Shown here: piece by piece, positions 1 through 5,102 of the stretch
Layout of the letters: each line of letters opens with the position of its first letter
Numbering within the stretch: the first letter of the stretch is position 1
Assembly: GCA_016844515.1 (NCBI GenBank)
Contig: JAERMP010000146.1
Span: 1 to 7,513, forward strand
Length of the DNA stretch: 7,513 bases
From: Thermoleophilia bacterium
Lineage (GTDB): Bacteria > Actinomycetota > Thermoleophilia > Gaiellales > Gaiellaceae
Direction of reading: 5' to 3'
Notes under the pieces: generated by a model
What the model saw: the letters and a program-made list of their open reading frames with translations, nothing else
Database searches by the model: none
What the model was told of the DNA's origin: nothing
Made by a program: the position numbers and the translations under genes

Positions 1-30
1 GCGCCGTTGCCTTCGCGTCTCGCGCGCCAA
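1..30 (-). CDS. secE: Possible SecE N-terminus (partial, leaves window)
   Basis: Immediately after the rpmG stop codon, with no gap, the minus strand reads TTG followed by nine open codons, giving M-A-R-E-T-R-R-Q-R-R before the window ends. A short, basic cytoplasmic N-terminus is typical of SecE, the small membrane subunit of the SecYEG translocon, and secE is the gene that normally follows rpmG in actinobacteria (rpmG-secE-nusG). The assignment rests on that gene order and on the basic start. Ten codons cannot prove it, and no separate ribosome binding site is visible, so translation would have to be coupled to rpmG. Confidence 0.4.
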   Translation of the reverse strand, partial: MARETRRQRR

Positions 31-192
31 CTACCTGGTCTCCCGGTGCGGCGTGTGGCAACCGCACCAGCGGCAGTACTTCTTGAACTCGACCCGATCA
101 GGGGAGTTCCGCTTGGACTTCTGAGTTTGGTAGTTGCGCCGCTTGCACTCGGTGCAGGCGAGCGTGATCGCGACTCGGACTCCGGTTGCCAT
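31..192 (-). CDS. rpmG: 50S ribosomal protein L33
   Basis: The product is a 53-residue protein, the normal length for L33, a small protein of the large ribosomal subunit. It starts at the ATG at 192 and ends with TAG at 33-31. The sequence shows the family pattern: a basic N-terminal strand, the pair C13-x2-C16 (CTEC), the stretch YQTQKSKRN, the pair C40-x2-C43 (CRWC) and the usual C-terminal HRETR. Both CxxC pairs are present, so this is the zinc-binding (C+) form rather than the zinc-free paralogue that some bacteria switch to under zinc starvation. An extra Cys45 follows the second pair. It lies downstream of the tRNA-Met gene on the same strand and directly abuts the probable secE start, the usual order in actinobacteria. 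A purine-rich stretch (GAGAGAAAC) about 6 bases upstream can serve as ribosome binding site. Confidence 0.95.
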   Translation of the reverse strand: MATGVRVAITLACTECKRRNYQTQKSKRNSPDRVEFKKYCRWCGCHTPHRETR

Positions 193-236
193 TGTTCGTT
201 TCTCTCGTGATGTGGGACGAAAAAGGGTTGTTCGAG

Positions 237-310
237 TAGCGGCGGCAGGACTCGAACCTGCGACACGCGGATTATGATTCCGCTGCTCTAACCAACTGAG
301 CTACGCCGCC
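237..310 (-). tRNA. tRNA-Met (anticodon CAU), elongator type
   Basis: The minus strand folds into a complete 74-nt cloverleaf. The acceptor stem GGCGGCG pairs with CGCCGCU (with a terminal G1-U72 pair), the D arm is GCUC/GAGC, the anticodon stem GCGGA/UCCGC carries the loop AUCAUAA with anticodon CAU at 276-274, the variable loop has 5 nt, and the T arm GCAGG/CCUGC has loop UUCGAGU. The discriminator is A73 and the CCA tail is not encoded, as is usual in actinobacteria. The anticodon stem lacks the three G-C pairs of initiator tRNA and position 1 can pair with 72, so this is elongator tRNA-Met. A CAU tRNA-Ile (modified by TilS) cannot be strictly excluded. It precedes rpmG by 44 bases and is probably cotranscribed with it. 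Confidence 0.95.
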
Positions 311-321
311 GCGCGGGCAAG

Positions 322-350
322 AGTGTAAGCCGCGTTCTCACCACCTCCAG
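322..350 (-). promoter_or_regulatory. Candidate promoter of tRNA-Met/rpmG
   Basis: On the minus strand a TACACT hexamer (327-322) matches 4 of 6 bases of the sigma-70-type -10 box. It lies 17 bases downstream of a poor -35 (CTGGAG, 350-345). The predicted start, around 315, is about 5 bases upstream of the mature tRNA 5' end, which is a sensible place. The -35 match is weak, so this is only a candidate. Confidence 0.3.
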
Positions 351-378
351 GAGAGGCTTGACGTGTGAGCGTGGCGCC

Positions 379-397
379 GCGGCCGCGAAGCGGCCGC
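379..397. repeat. Perfect inverted repeat in the tRNA-Met/tdk divergent region
   Basis: Two copies of the self-complementary octamer GCGGCCGC (379-386 and 390-397) flank GAA, so the unit is both a direct repeat and a perfect 8-bp, 3-nt-loop hairpin. It lies between the divergent tRNA-Met and tdk genes. No U-tract follows on either strand, so a classical intrinsic terminator is not indicated. Function unknown. Confidence 0.6.
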
Positions 398-414
398 CTT
401 CAGGGATGTCGCGC

Positions 415-446
415 GACCGGAATCCGCGCGTCAGCGGATTTCGGTC
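415..446 (+). repeat. Long hairpin upstream of tdk
   Basis: The arms GACCGGAATCCGC (415-427) and GCGGATTTCGGTC (434-446) form a 13-bp stem with a single G-U pair (420/441) around the 6-nt loop GCGUCA, when read as plus-strand RNA. It ends 46 bases before the tdk start. No T-run follows, so it is not an ordinary terminator. It could be a structured leader of tdk or a DNA operator. A GATAGT hexamer (456-461) just downstream could be a -10 box (4 of 6), in which case the repeat would cover the promoter. These two readings cannot be separated from sequence alone. Confidence 0.6.
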
Positions 447-480
447 TGCGCCGCGGATAGTGCCGGCCGACCGCCTTACT

Positions 481-486
481 AGGATC
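481..486 (+). promoter_or_regulatory. Ribosome binding site that sets the tdk start
   Basis: AGGATC lies 6 bases before GTG 493, the codon chosen as the tdk start. Bases 482-486 (GGATC) are complementary to 495-499 (GATCC), which overlap the last base of the start codon. A weak 5-bp hairpin could therefore partly hide the start site. Confidence 0.5.
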
Positions 487-492
487 GCCGCC

Positions 493-1092
493 GTGATCCG
501 GATCCCCCCGCAGCGAGGTGGCTGGCTCGAGGTCATCTGTGGCCCGATGTTCAGCGGCAAGAGCGAGGAGATGATCCGCCGGTTGCGACGCGCGGAGATC
601 GCAGGGCAGCGCGTCGTCATCTTCAAGCCGCGGATCGACGACCGCTACGACGCGGCCGACGTCGTCAGCCACGCCGGTGCGCGAATGCGGGCTGTCCCCG
701 TGTCGTCGGTCACCGAGGTCGTCGCGCACGCGAACGGGTTCGACGTCGTGGGGATCGACGAGGTGCAGTTCTTCGACCCGTCCATCGTCTCGCACGCTCT
801 CGAACTGGCCGACCGCGGCGTGCGCGTGGTCGTCGCGGGCCTCGACCAGGACTTCCGTCGGCTGCCCTTCGGGCCGATTCCCGAGCTCCTCTCGTATGCG
901 GAGTTCGTCGACAAGCTCCAGGCCGTATGCCATCGCTGCGGCGGCCCGGCGACGACCACGCAGCGCCTCGTCGACGGTCAGCCGGCTCCGTACTCGGGCG
1001 AGACGGTCCTCGTCGGAGCGGCCGAGCAGTATGAGGCCCGCTGCCGCGGATGTCACGAGCCCGGCGTCGGCGCCGCGCTCGCAGCTGCGTAG
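493..1092 (+). CDS. tdk: Thymidine kinase (type II)
   Basis: Thymidine kinase phosphorylates thymidine to dTMP with ATP in the cytoplasmic pyrimidine salvage pathway. The 199-residue product has the normal length of the family. Visible features in order: a P-loop GPMFSGKS (residues 17-24) right after the conserved WLEVICG; a D89-E90 pair in the GIDEVQFF segment, with Glu90 the expected catalytic base; the GLDQDF strand (116-121); the FGPIPELLSYAEFVDKL helix; a zinc site made of C146-x2-C149 and C184-x2-C187; and the lasso-like substrate loop with the VLVGAAEQYEARCRGCH block near the C-terminus. The frame is open upstream to 358, but conservation begins only near GTG 493, which has an AGGA ribosome binding site, so that start is preferred. 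An in-frame ATG at 406 has little support and would add 29 unconserved residues. The gene is divergent from tRNA-Met and converges on znuB with only 3 bases between the stop codons. Confidence 0.95.
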   Translation: MIRIPPQRGGWLEVICGPMFSGKSEEMIRRLRRAEIAGQRVVIFKPRIDDRYDAADVVSHAGARMRAVPVSSVTEVVAHANGFDVVGIDEVQFFDPSIVSHALELADRGVRVVVAGLDQDFRRLPFGPIPELLSYAEFVDKLQAVCHRCGGPATTTQRLVDGQPAPYSGETVLVGAAEQYEARCRGCHEPGVGAALAAA

Positions 1093-1095
1093 ATC

Positions 1096-1792
1096 TCAGC
1101 GACCTCGAACGGAACCTACGATCGCGCAGACGGCAAAGGCACCGGCCGCGACGAGCACGATCGTCCCTCCCGGCGGGAGGTCCGCGTAGTAGGAGACCGT
1201 GAGGCCGACGAGCGACGAGCCGAGTCCGATGGCCATGGCGAGCACGAGCGTCGAGCGCATGCTCCAAGCAACGCGCTCGGCCGCGCTCACCGGGAGCACC
1301 ATGAGCGCGGCAACGAGCAGGATCCCCACCACGCGCATCGACAGGGCAACGGTGACGGCCGCGAGTGCAGCGACGGCGATGTTGAGCGCGCCAATGGGGA
1401 CGCCGGCGACGCGGGCCCCCTCCTCGTCGATGACGATGCCGGCGAGCGGACGGTAGAGCAGGCCCACCACCGTGAGCCCGACCGCGCCGAGCGCGGCGAT
1501 GACGACGAGATCCGAGCGAGTCACGGTCAGGATCGAGCCAAAGAGGTACTGGAAGAGATCGACGTTCAAGGCGCCGGCTGCCGAGATGAGCACAACGCCG
1601 AGGGCGATCCCCGTATAGAAGACGAGCGCCAACGCCTGGTCCCGCCGCCACGCCCGCAAAAGCGACGTGGCCGATCCCGTCTCCCGTGAGTGACTGCCGC
1701 CGCTGCACGAGGAAGAACCCGACGGCGGGCGCGAGGACTCCGACGACAGCGCCCGCGCCCAGCGCGAGCCGCATGAACTCGGACTCAAGCAT
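1096..1792 (-). pseudogene. znuB: Zinc/manganese ABC transporter permease, frameshifted and internally deleted
   Basis: This is the membrane permease of a zinc-type ABC importer (ABC-3 family). The start ATG at 1792 overlaps the znuC stop by 8 bases. The first 51 codons read as a normal family N-terminus: a first membrane helix, then the conserved FFLVQRRQSLTGDGIGHVAFAGVAAG. Near 1639-1643 the homology jumps by one base into another frame, where it resumes at DQALALVFYTGIALGVVL. It then continues through NVDLFQYLFGSIL, YRPL, DEEGARVAGVP, RVVGILLVAALMVLP and SYYADLPPGGTIVLVAA to TGA at 1098-1096. Both halves are well conserved. Typical family members carry about 30 further residues (the third membrane helix and a cytoplasmic loop) between GVAAG and GD(Q/A)ALA. 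The two halves add up to about 231 residues against roughly 265-280 expected. As read, translation from the start would leave the family frame, so the gene is broken. A recent deletion or a local sequence/assembly error are both possible. Confidence 0.85.
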
Positions 1793-2504
1793 GGACGTGC
1801 GAGGGGTCGTGCCACACGCCGGGGAGCTCACCCGGAGACCCGTCGAAGACGATCGAGCGCCGGACGAGGACGAGGCGCTGGACGAAGCGTTCCACGGCCC
1901 CGAACTCGTGCGAGACGTACACGATGGTCACGCCGAGATCCGAGTGCAAGCCGTCGAGGAGCGCGGCGAGTGAGTCTTGCGACTCCACGTCGACGCCCGT
2001 CGTCGGCTCGTCGAGGACGAGGAGCGACGGCTCGCCCGCGAGCGCCTTCGCGATGAACGCCCGCTGCTGCATTCCGCCCGAGAGCGTTCGCACCGGCGAG
2101 TCCGCATGCTCCTCCAGGCCGACGCGCGCGATCGCCTCGGCGGCGAGCTCCCGGTCGCGGCGGCGCAGGGGGCCGATCAGCCCGCCGGCGGCGAGGCGCC
2201 CGGCGGAGACGACCTCGCGCACGGTGGCCGGTGCATCGCCGCCGAGCACTGAGCGCTGCGCGAGGTAGCCGAGCGTCCGGCGGCGGGAAAACCGGTGCGC
2301 CGGCTCGCCGTAGAGGAGGGCTTTCCCCGCGGATGGGCGTTCGAGGCCGAGGAGGATCCGTACGAGCGTCGTCTTCCCGCCGCCGTTAGGCCCAGCGACC
2401 GCCACGAACTCGCCTTCGCCAAGCTTCAAGTCGACGCCCTCGAGCACGCGCTGCCCCGGCCGATAGCCGAAGGAGACATCCTCGAGCTCGACGGCTAGCG
2501 GCAC
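1785..2504 (-). CDS. znuC: Zinc/manganese ABC transporter ATP-binding protein
   Basis: This is the cytoplasmic ATPase that would drive metal import through the neighbouring permease. The 239-residue product is complete: Walker A GPNGGGKT (38-45), Q-loop Gln83 in GYLAQR, signature LSGGMQQR (141-148), Walker B LLVLDEP (161-167), D-loop (GVD, 170-172) and switch His199 in VYVSHE. The His-containing end WHDPSHVHA resembles the histidine-bearing tails of zinc/manganese ATPases. The start is GTG 2504, which overlaps the end of znuA by 10 bases and has GAAGGG about 8 bases upstream. The open frame continues another 342 bases upstream, but that is only the shadow of znuA. The gene ends 8 bases inside znuB, so the three genes form one translationally coupled operon. 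Zinc is favoured over manganese because of the ZnuA ligands and the adjacent Zur. Confidence 0.93.
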   Translation of the reverse strand: MPLAVELEDVSFGYRPGQRVLEGVDLKLGEGEFVAVAGPNGGGKTTLVRILLGLERPSAGKALLYGEPAHRFSRRRTLGYLAQRSVLGGDAPATVREVVSAGRLAAGGLIGPLRRRDRELAAEAIARVGLEEHADSPVRTLSGGMQQRAFIAKALAGEPSLLVLDEPTTGVDVESQDSLAALLDGLHSDLGVTIVYVSHEFGAVERFVQRLVLVRRSIVFDGSPGELPGVWHDPSHVHA

Positions 2505-3313
2505 GCGAGCGCCCTTCGAAGCACCGTGAGGTTCGAGCGCATCAGGGAGAAGTAGTCCTCGCCGGCCTCCAACCGCTCCTGGCTCAACCCTTCGACCGGG
2601 TCCAGCACCGCGACCTCGGCGCCGGCCTCGCGTGCGACGGTCTCGACGAGCCGGTTGGAGACGAGCGGCTCTGCGAACACGGTCGTCGCGCCGGAGTCGC
2701 GAACCTCGTCGATGAGCCGTTCGAGCTCCTTCGGGCTCGGTTCCGACTCGGGTGAGCGCCCCGCGAGCGGCAGCTCCGTCAGGCCGTAGCGTGTAGCGAG
2801 TGGGCCGAACGCTGCATGGGTCGTGACGAGCGTCCGTCGCTCGCACTGGTCGAGACCCGAGCGGTAGTCCTCAGCGAGTGCCTCCAACTCGTCCGCGAGC
2901 CGGCTTGCGCGAGCGAGTCGCCCGAGCACAGTTCCGACATCTCGCGCGATCTCGGCAAAGCGAACCGGGTCGAGCCACACGTGGGGGTCGGCACCCGCGC
3001 CGAGGACATCGAGAGACGCGTCGTCACGGGCTACGACTGCGTCCTCGAGTGCGGGCTGGAAGCCTCCGCCCACGTAGACGACGAAGTGGGCGTCGCGAAT
3101 CGCCGCGACGTCCCGAGGCGAGAGCTCGAGATCGTGCGGCTCGACTCCCGCCGGCGTGAGATTCACGACGCGAAAGTCCGCTCCGCCGATCCGCTCCGCA
3201 GCCCAGGCGAGCGGATAGAAGCCGGCAACGACCGTTTGCCGATCGTCCGGTTCGTCCGTTCCGGCGCAGCCGACGAGAGAGGCGGCCGCGATGAGGATTG
3301 TCAGCAGTCGCAC
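2495..3313 (-). CDS. znuA: Zinc-binding lipoprotein of ABC importer
   Basis: The protein captures metal outside the membrane and delivers it to the permease. It has 272 residues. Residues 1-16 are a lipoprotein signal with lipobox LVGC, so Cys16 is the lipidated residue. The cluster A-I fold is clear: GFYPLAWAAERIGG, then metal ligands His60 (EPHDLELSP), His111 (DPHVWLDP) and His166 (TTHAAFGPLATRYGL), with acidic candidates Glu215 (FAEPLVS) and Asp238 (LDPVEGL). A third histidine, where manganese-type proteins usually carry glutamate, points to zinc. The His-rich loop of many zinc receptors is absent. Cys157 and the penultimate Cys271 could form a disulfide. The start is GTG 3313; no Shine-Dalgarno is visible and no in-frame start lies upstream, so the mRNA may be leaderless or very short. 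The gene is divergent from zur across 45 bases that contain a Fur-family operator. Confidence 0.93.
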   Translation of the reverse strand: MRLLTILIAAASLVGCAGTDEPDDRQTVVAGFYPLAWAAERIGGADFRVVNLTPAGVEPHDLELSPRDVAAIRDAHFVVYVGGGFQPALEDAVVARDDASLDVLGAGADPHVWLDPVRFAEIARDVGTVLGRLARASRLADELEALAEDYRSGLDQCERRTLVTTHAAFGPLATRYGLTELPLAGRSPESEPSPKELERLIDEVRDSGATTVFAEPLVSNRLVETVAREAGAEVAVLDPVEGLSQERLEAGEDYFSLMRSNLTVLRRALACR

Positions 3314-3335
3314 GCGCTCACGGTACCACGTCTTT

Positions 3336-3354
3336 GAGAACGGGTATCATTATC
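3336..3354. promoter_or_regulatory. Fur/Zur-family operator shared by znuACB and zur
   Basis: The 19-mer GAGAACGGGTATCATTATC has a perfect right half (ATCATTATC) and a degenerate left half relative to the classical 19-bp Fur-family box. Five of its nine base pairs are symmetric. It fills the middle of the 45-bp space between the two divergent genes and overlaps the likely -10 boxes of both: TATCAT on plus and GATAAT on minus (3354-3349). Zur with bound zinc would be expected to occlude both promoters. The site is seen in the sequence; its recognition by this Zur is inferred. Confidence 0.75.
3345..3350 (+). promoter_or_regulatory. -10 box of zur, predicted leaderless transcript
   Basis: TATCAT matches 5 of 6 bases of the -10 consensus and ends 8 bases before the zur ATG, so transcription would begin at or next to the start codon. 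No Shine-Dalgarno sequence precedes the ATG, which agrees with a leaderless mRNA, common in actinobacteria. No good -35 is visible. Confidence 0.5.
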
Positions 3355-3358
3355 GCCG

Positions 3359-3826
3359 ATGACCGAAGCAACCTGGACTGAGGGCGCCCTCCTCCGCCTA
3401 CGGGAGTCGAGCGGACGAAGCGGGGGCGCGCGCCGAGCGGTCGTCGAGCTCCTCGGACAGCAAGGGTGTTGCTTGTCGGCGCAGGAGATCCACGACCGCC
3501 TACGCGCGACGGGACCACGCGTGGGAATCGCAAGCGTCTATCGAGCGCTCGAAGGGCTCGACGGGCTCGGGCTCGTTCAGCGTGTCGACCTCGGAGACGG
3601 CAGCGCCCGCTTCGAGCCTGCGCTTCCCGGCGGCGACCACCACCATCACCTCGTCTGCGACGACTGCGGCAAGGTCGAGCCCTTCGAGGATCCGACGCTG
3701 GAAGCGGCGATCGAGCGCGTGGGGGACGGGCGTGGCTACGCGGTGGCTGCCCACGACGTCGTCCTTCGGGGTGCCTGCGAGGACTGCCGGCCGAATCGCC
3801 AGGACGAGGTCGTCGCACCCGCATGA
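3359..3826 (+). CDS. zur: Fur-family transcriptional repressor, probably Zur
   Basis: This is a metal-dependent repressor of 155 residues, normal for the family. An N-terminal winged helix (about 20-87) includes LSAQEIHDRLR and the recognition helix GIASVYRALEGLDGLGLV. It is followed by the hinge/dimerisation domain with DHHHHLVCDDCGKVEPFED (93-111). The structural zinc site is C100-x2-C103 with C140-x2-C143. Sensor ligands are expected among His94-His97, Glu115 and His132. The four-cysteine site and the position back to back with a zinc-type importer favour Zur over Fur or PerR. It should repress znuACB, and itself, when zinc is abundant. The start is ATG 3359, preceded by a -10 box but no ribosome binding site. 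Its last codon and stop overlap the next gene as ATGA, so the two are made together. Confidence 0.92.
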   Translation: MTEATWTEGALLRLRESSGRSGGARRAVVELLGQQGCCLSAQEIHDRLRATGPRVGIASVYRALEGLDGLGLVQRVDLGDGSARFEPALPGGDHHHHLVCDDCGKVEPFEDPTLEAAIERVGDGRGYAVAAHDVVLRGACEDCRPNRQDEVVAPA

Positions 3827-5061
3827 CCGTCCAACTGGGTCTCCGCGCGAACGCTCCACAGTTTGCTCTTCTCGTCGCCCTCAATGCGCTCGTCGGCGCG
3901 ATGGTCGGGCTCGAGCGCAGCGTGCTTCCGCTCGTCGGCGAAGACGACTTCGGTCTCACCTCGACAAGTGCGATCCTCGCCTTCGTCGTCGCCTTCGGGC
4001 TGGCGAAGGCGCTCGCCAACCTCGTCGCCGGAGGCCTCGCCGACCGGGTCGGACGTCGGCGTCTTCTGATACTCGGGTGGCTCCTCGCGCTCCCCGTTCC
4101 GCTGCTCATCGGCGTCGCGCCCACCTGGGGTTTCGTCGTCGCCGCGAACCTGTTCCTCGGAGCCAGCCAGGGGTTCGCCTGGTCGATGACGGTCGTGATG
4201 AAGATCGATCTCGTGGGGCCCAAGAGGCGCGGTCTCGCGCTCGGGTTCAACGAGTCCGCCGGCTACCTCGGCGTCGCGCTCGCCGCGCTCGCGTCCGGCG
4301 CGCTTGCCGCAACCTACGCGCCGCGTACCGTGATCTGGGTCGGCGGACTGGTCGTTGCGACCCTCGGGCTCGCCATTTCGGCTTTCTTCGTTCGCGACAC
4401 GGGCGCACACGTGTCCGAGGAGCAGCGCGACCATGGGTCGGCGCAGGCCCATTCCCTCAGGGCGGCGTTCGCCAGGGGCACGACGCGGGACCCGGTGCTG
4501 CGAGCGTGCTCGCAGGCGGGACTCGTGAACAACCTGAACGATGCGCTTGCGTGGGGGCTTGCCCCTCTCTATCTGGCCGCAAACGGAGCGAGCGTCTCCG
4601 AAGTAGGTGTGGTCGCGGCTGTCTACCCGGGCGTCTGGGGTGCAGGACAGCTCTTCACGGGCTGGCTGTCGGATCACGTCGGCAGGAAACCGCTCATCGT
4701 CGCCGGCATGCTCGTGCAGGCGGGCGCACTCGTACTCCTGGTCGCGGGTGGAGGGGATTTCGCGCCGGCCGTCGCCGCTGCTGCGTTACTGGGCGTCGGG
4801 ACCGCGCTCGTCTACCCCACCCTCATCGCTGCCGTGTCCGACTCGGTGCAGCCGATCGACCGGGCTCCTGCCGTCGGCGTCTACCGCTTCTGGCGAGATA
4901 TCGGCTTCGTCGCAGGAGCCCTGATCAGCGGAGCGATCGCGGATGCGTTCGGAGCCGGCGAGGCGATCGCGGTCGTCGCAGCGCTTACCGCCGGAAGTGG
5001 GCTCTGGGTGGCCGCGACATCGTGGATGCCGACCGCTGCGCCACGGCAGAGACCCGGGTAG
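3823..5061 (+). CDS. MFS transporter coupled to zur, substrate unknown
   Basis: This is a 412-residue integral membrane protein of the major facilitator superfamily with about 12 hydrophobic segments in two halves. The loop motif A appears in both: GGLADRVGRRR (70-80, after TM2) and the matching GWLSDHVGRKP (280-290) in the second half. A hydrophilic linker rich in charged residues and His (about 191-223, DTGAHVSEEQRDHGSAQAH) separates the halves. The second half also has an unusual YRFWRD motif (354-359) before TM11. The start ATG is part of the ATGA overlap with zur, with a purine-rich AGGACGAGG about 13 bases upstream. The substrate cannot be read from the sequence. Coupling to zur suggests a part in zinc homeostasis, such as efflux of metal or of a metal-binding metabolite, but that is inference. 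The gene ends 21 bases before the converging egtD stop. Confidence 0.88.
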   Translation: MTVQLGLRANAPQFALLVALNALVGAMVGLERSVLPLVGEDDFGLTSTSAILAFVVAFGLAKALANLVAGGLADRVGRRRLLILGWLLALPVPLLIGVAPTWGFVVAANLFLGASQGFAWSMTVVMKIDLVGPKRRGLALGFNESAGYLGVALAALASGALAATYAPRTVIWVGGLVVATLGLAISAFFVRDTGAHVSEEQRDHGSAQAHSLRAAFARGTTRDPVLRACSQAGLVNNLNDALAWGLAPLYLAANGASVSEVGVVAAVYPGVWGAGQLFTGWLSDHVGRKPLIVAGMLVQAGALVLLVAGGGDFAPAVAAAALLGVGTALVYPTLIAAVSDSVQPIDRAPAVGVYRFWRDIGFVAGALISGAIADAFGAGEAIAVVAALTAGSGLWVAATSWMPTAAPRQRPG

Positions 5062-5070
5062 GCGCTGCGG

Positions 5071-5102
5071 TCGCCCGGTGCCTCACGCAGCAGGCCGGGC
5101 GA
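5071..5102. terminator. Bidirectional hairpin between the MFS gene and egtD
   Basis: TCGCCCGG (5071-5078) pairs perfectly with CCGGGCGA (5095-5102). Inside, after a 2-nt bulge, CCT (5081-5083) pairs with AGG (5092-5094) around an 8-nt loop. The stem starts 10 bases after the MFS stop and covers the egtD stop, so it lies at the end of both converging genes. There is no T-run on either side. Actinobacteria are known to use such U-less hairpins, but the terminator role is inferred. Confidence 0.45.

Noticed and set aside
31..192. Zur-controlled alternative L33 that replaces the zinc form during starvation
   Set aside because: This L33 carries both CxxC pairs and so is the zinc-binding form, in the normal rpmG-secE location with no Zur-like box upstream.
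358..492. N-terminal extension of thymidine kinase from TTG 358 or ATG 406
   Set aside because: The extension has no family similarity, it encodes the inverted repeats, and a ribosome binding site stands before GTG 493, where conservation begins.
288..626. Minus-strand 112-codon open frame over the tdk 5' half and its leader
   Set aside because: No recognisable domain, Arg-rich composition, and overlap with tRNA-Met and tdk.
710..1831. Long minus-strand open frame spanning znuB and the antisense of tdk
   Set aside because: Only its first 51 codons after ATG 1792 resemble a protein family. The rest is an Arg-rich shadow frame typical of GC-rich DNA, opened by the znuB frame change.
3638..3649. 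Four consecutive His codons resembling an engineered tag
   Set aside because: They lie in the conserved DHHHHLVCDDCG segment of the Fur family, where His residues bind metal.
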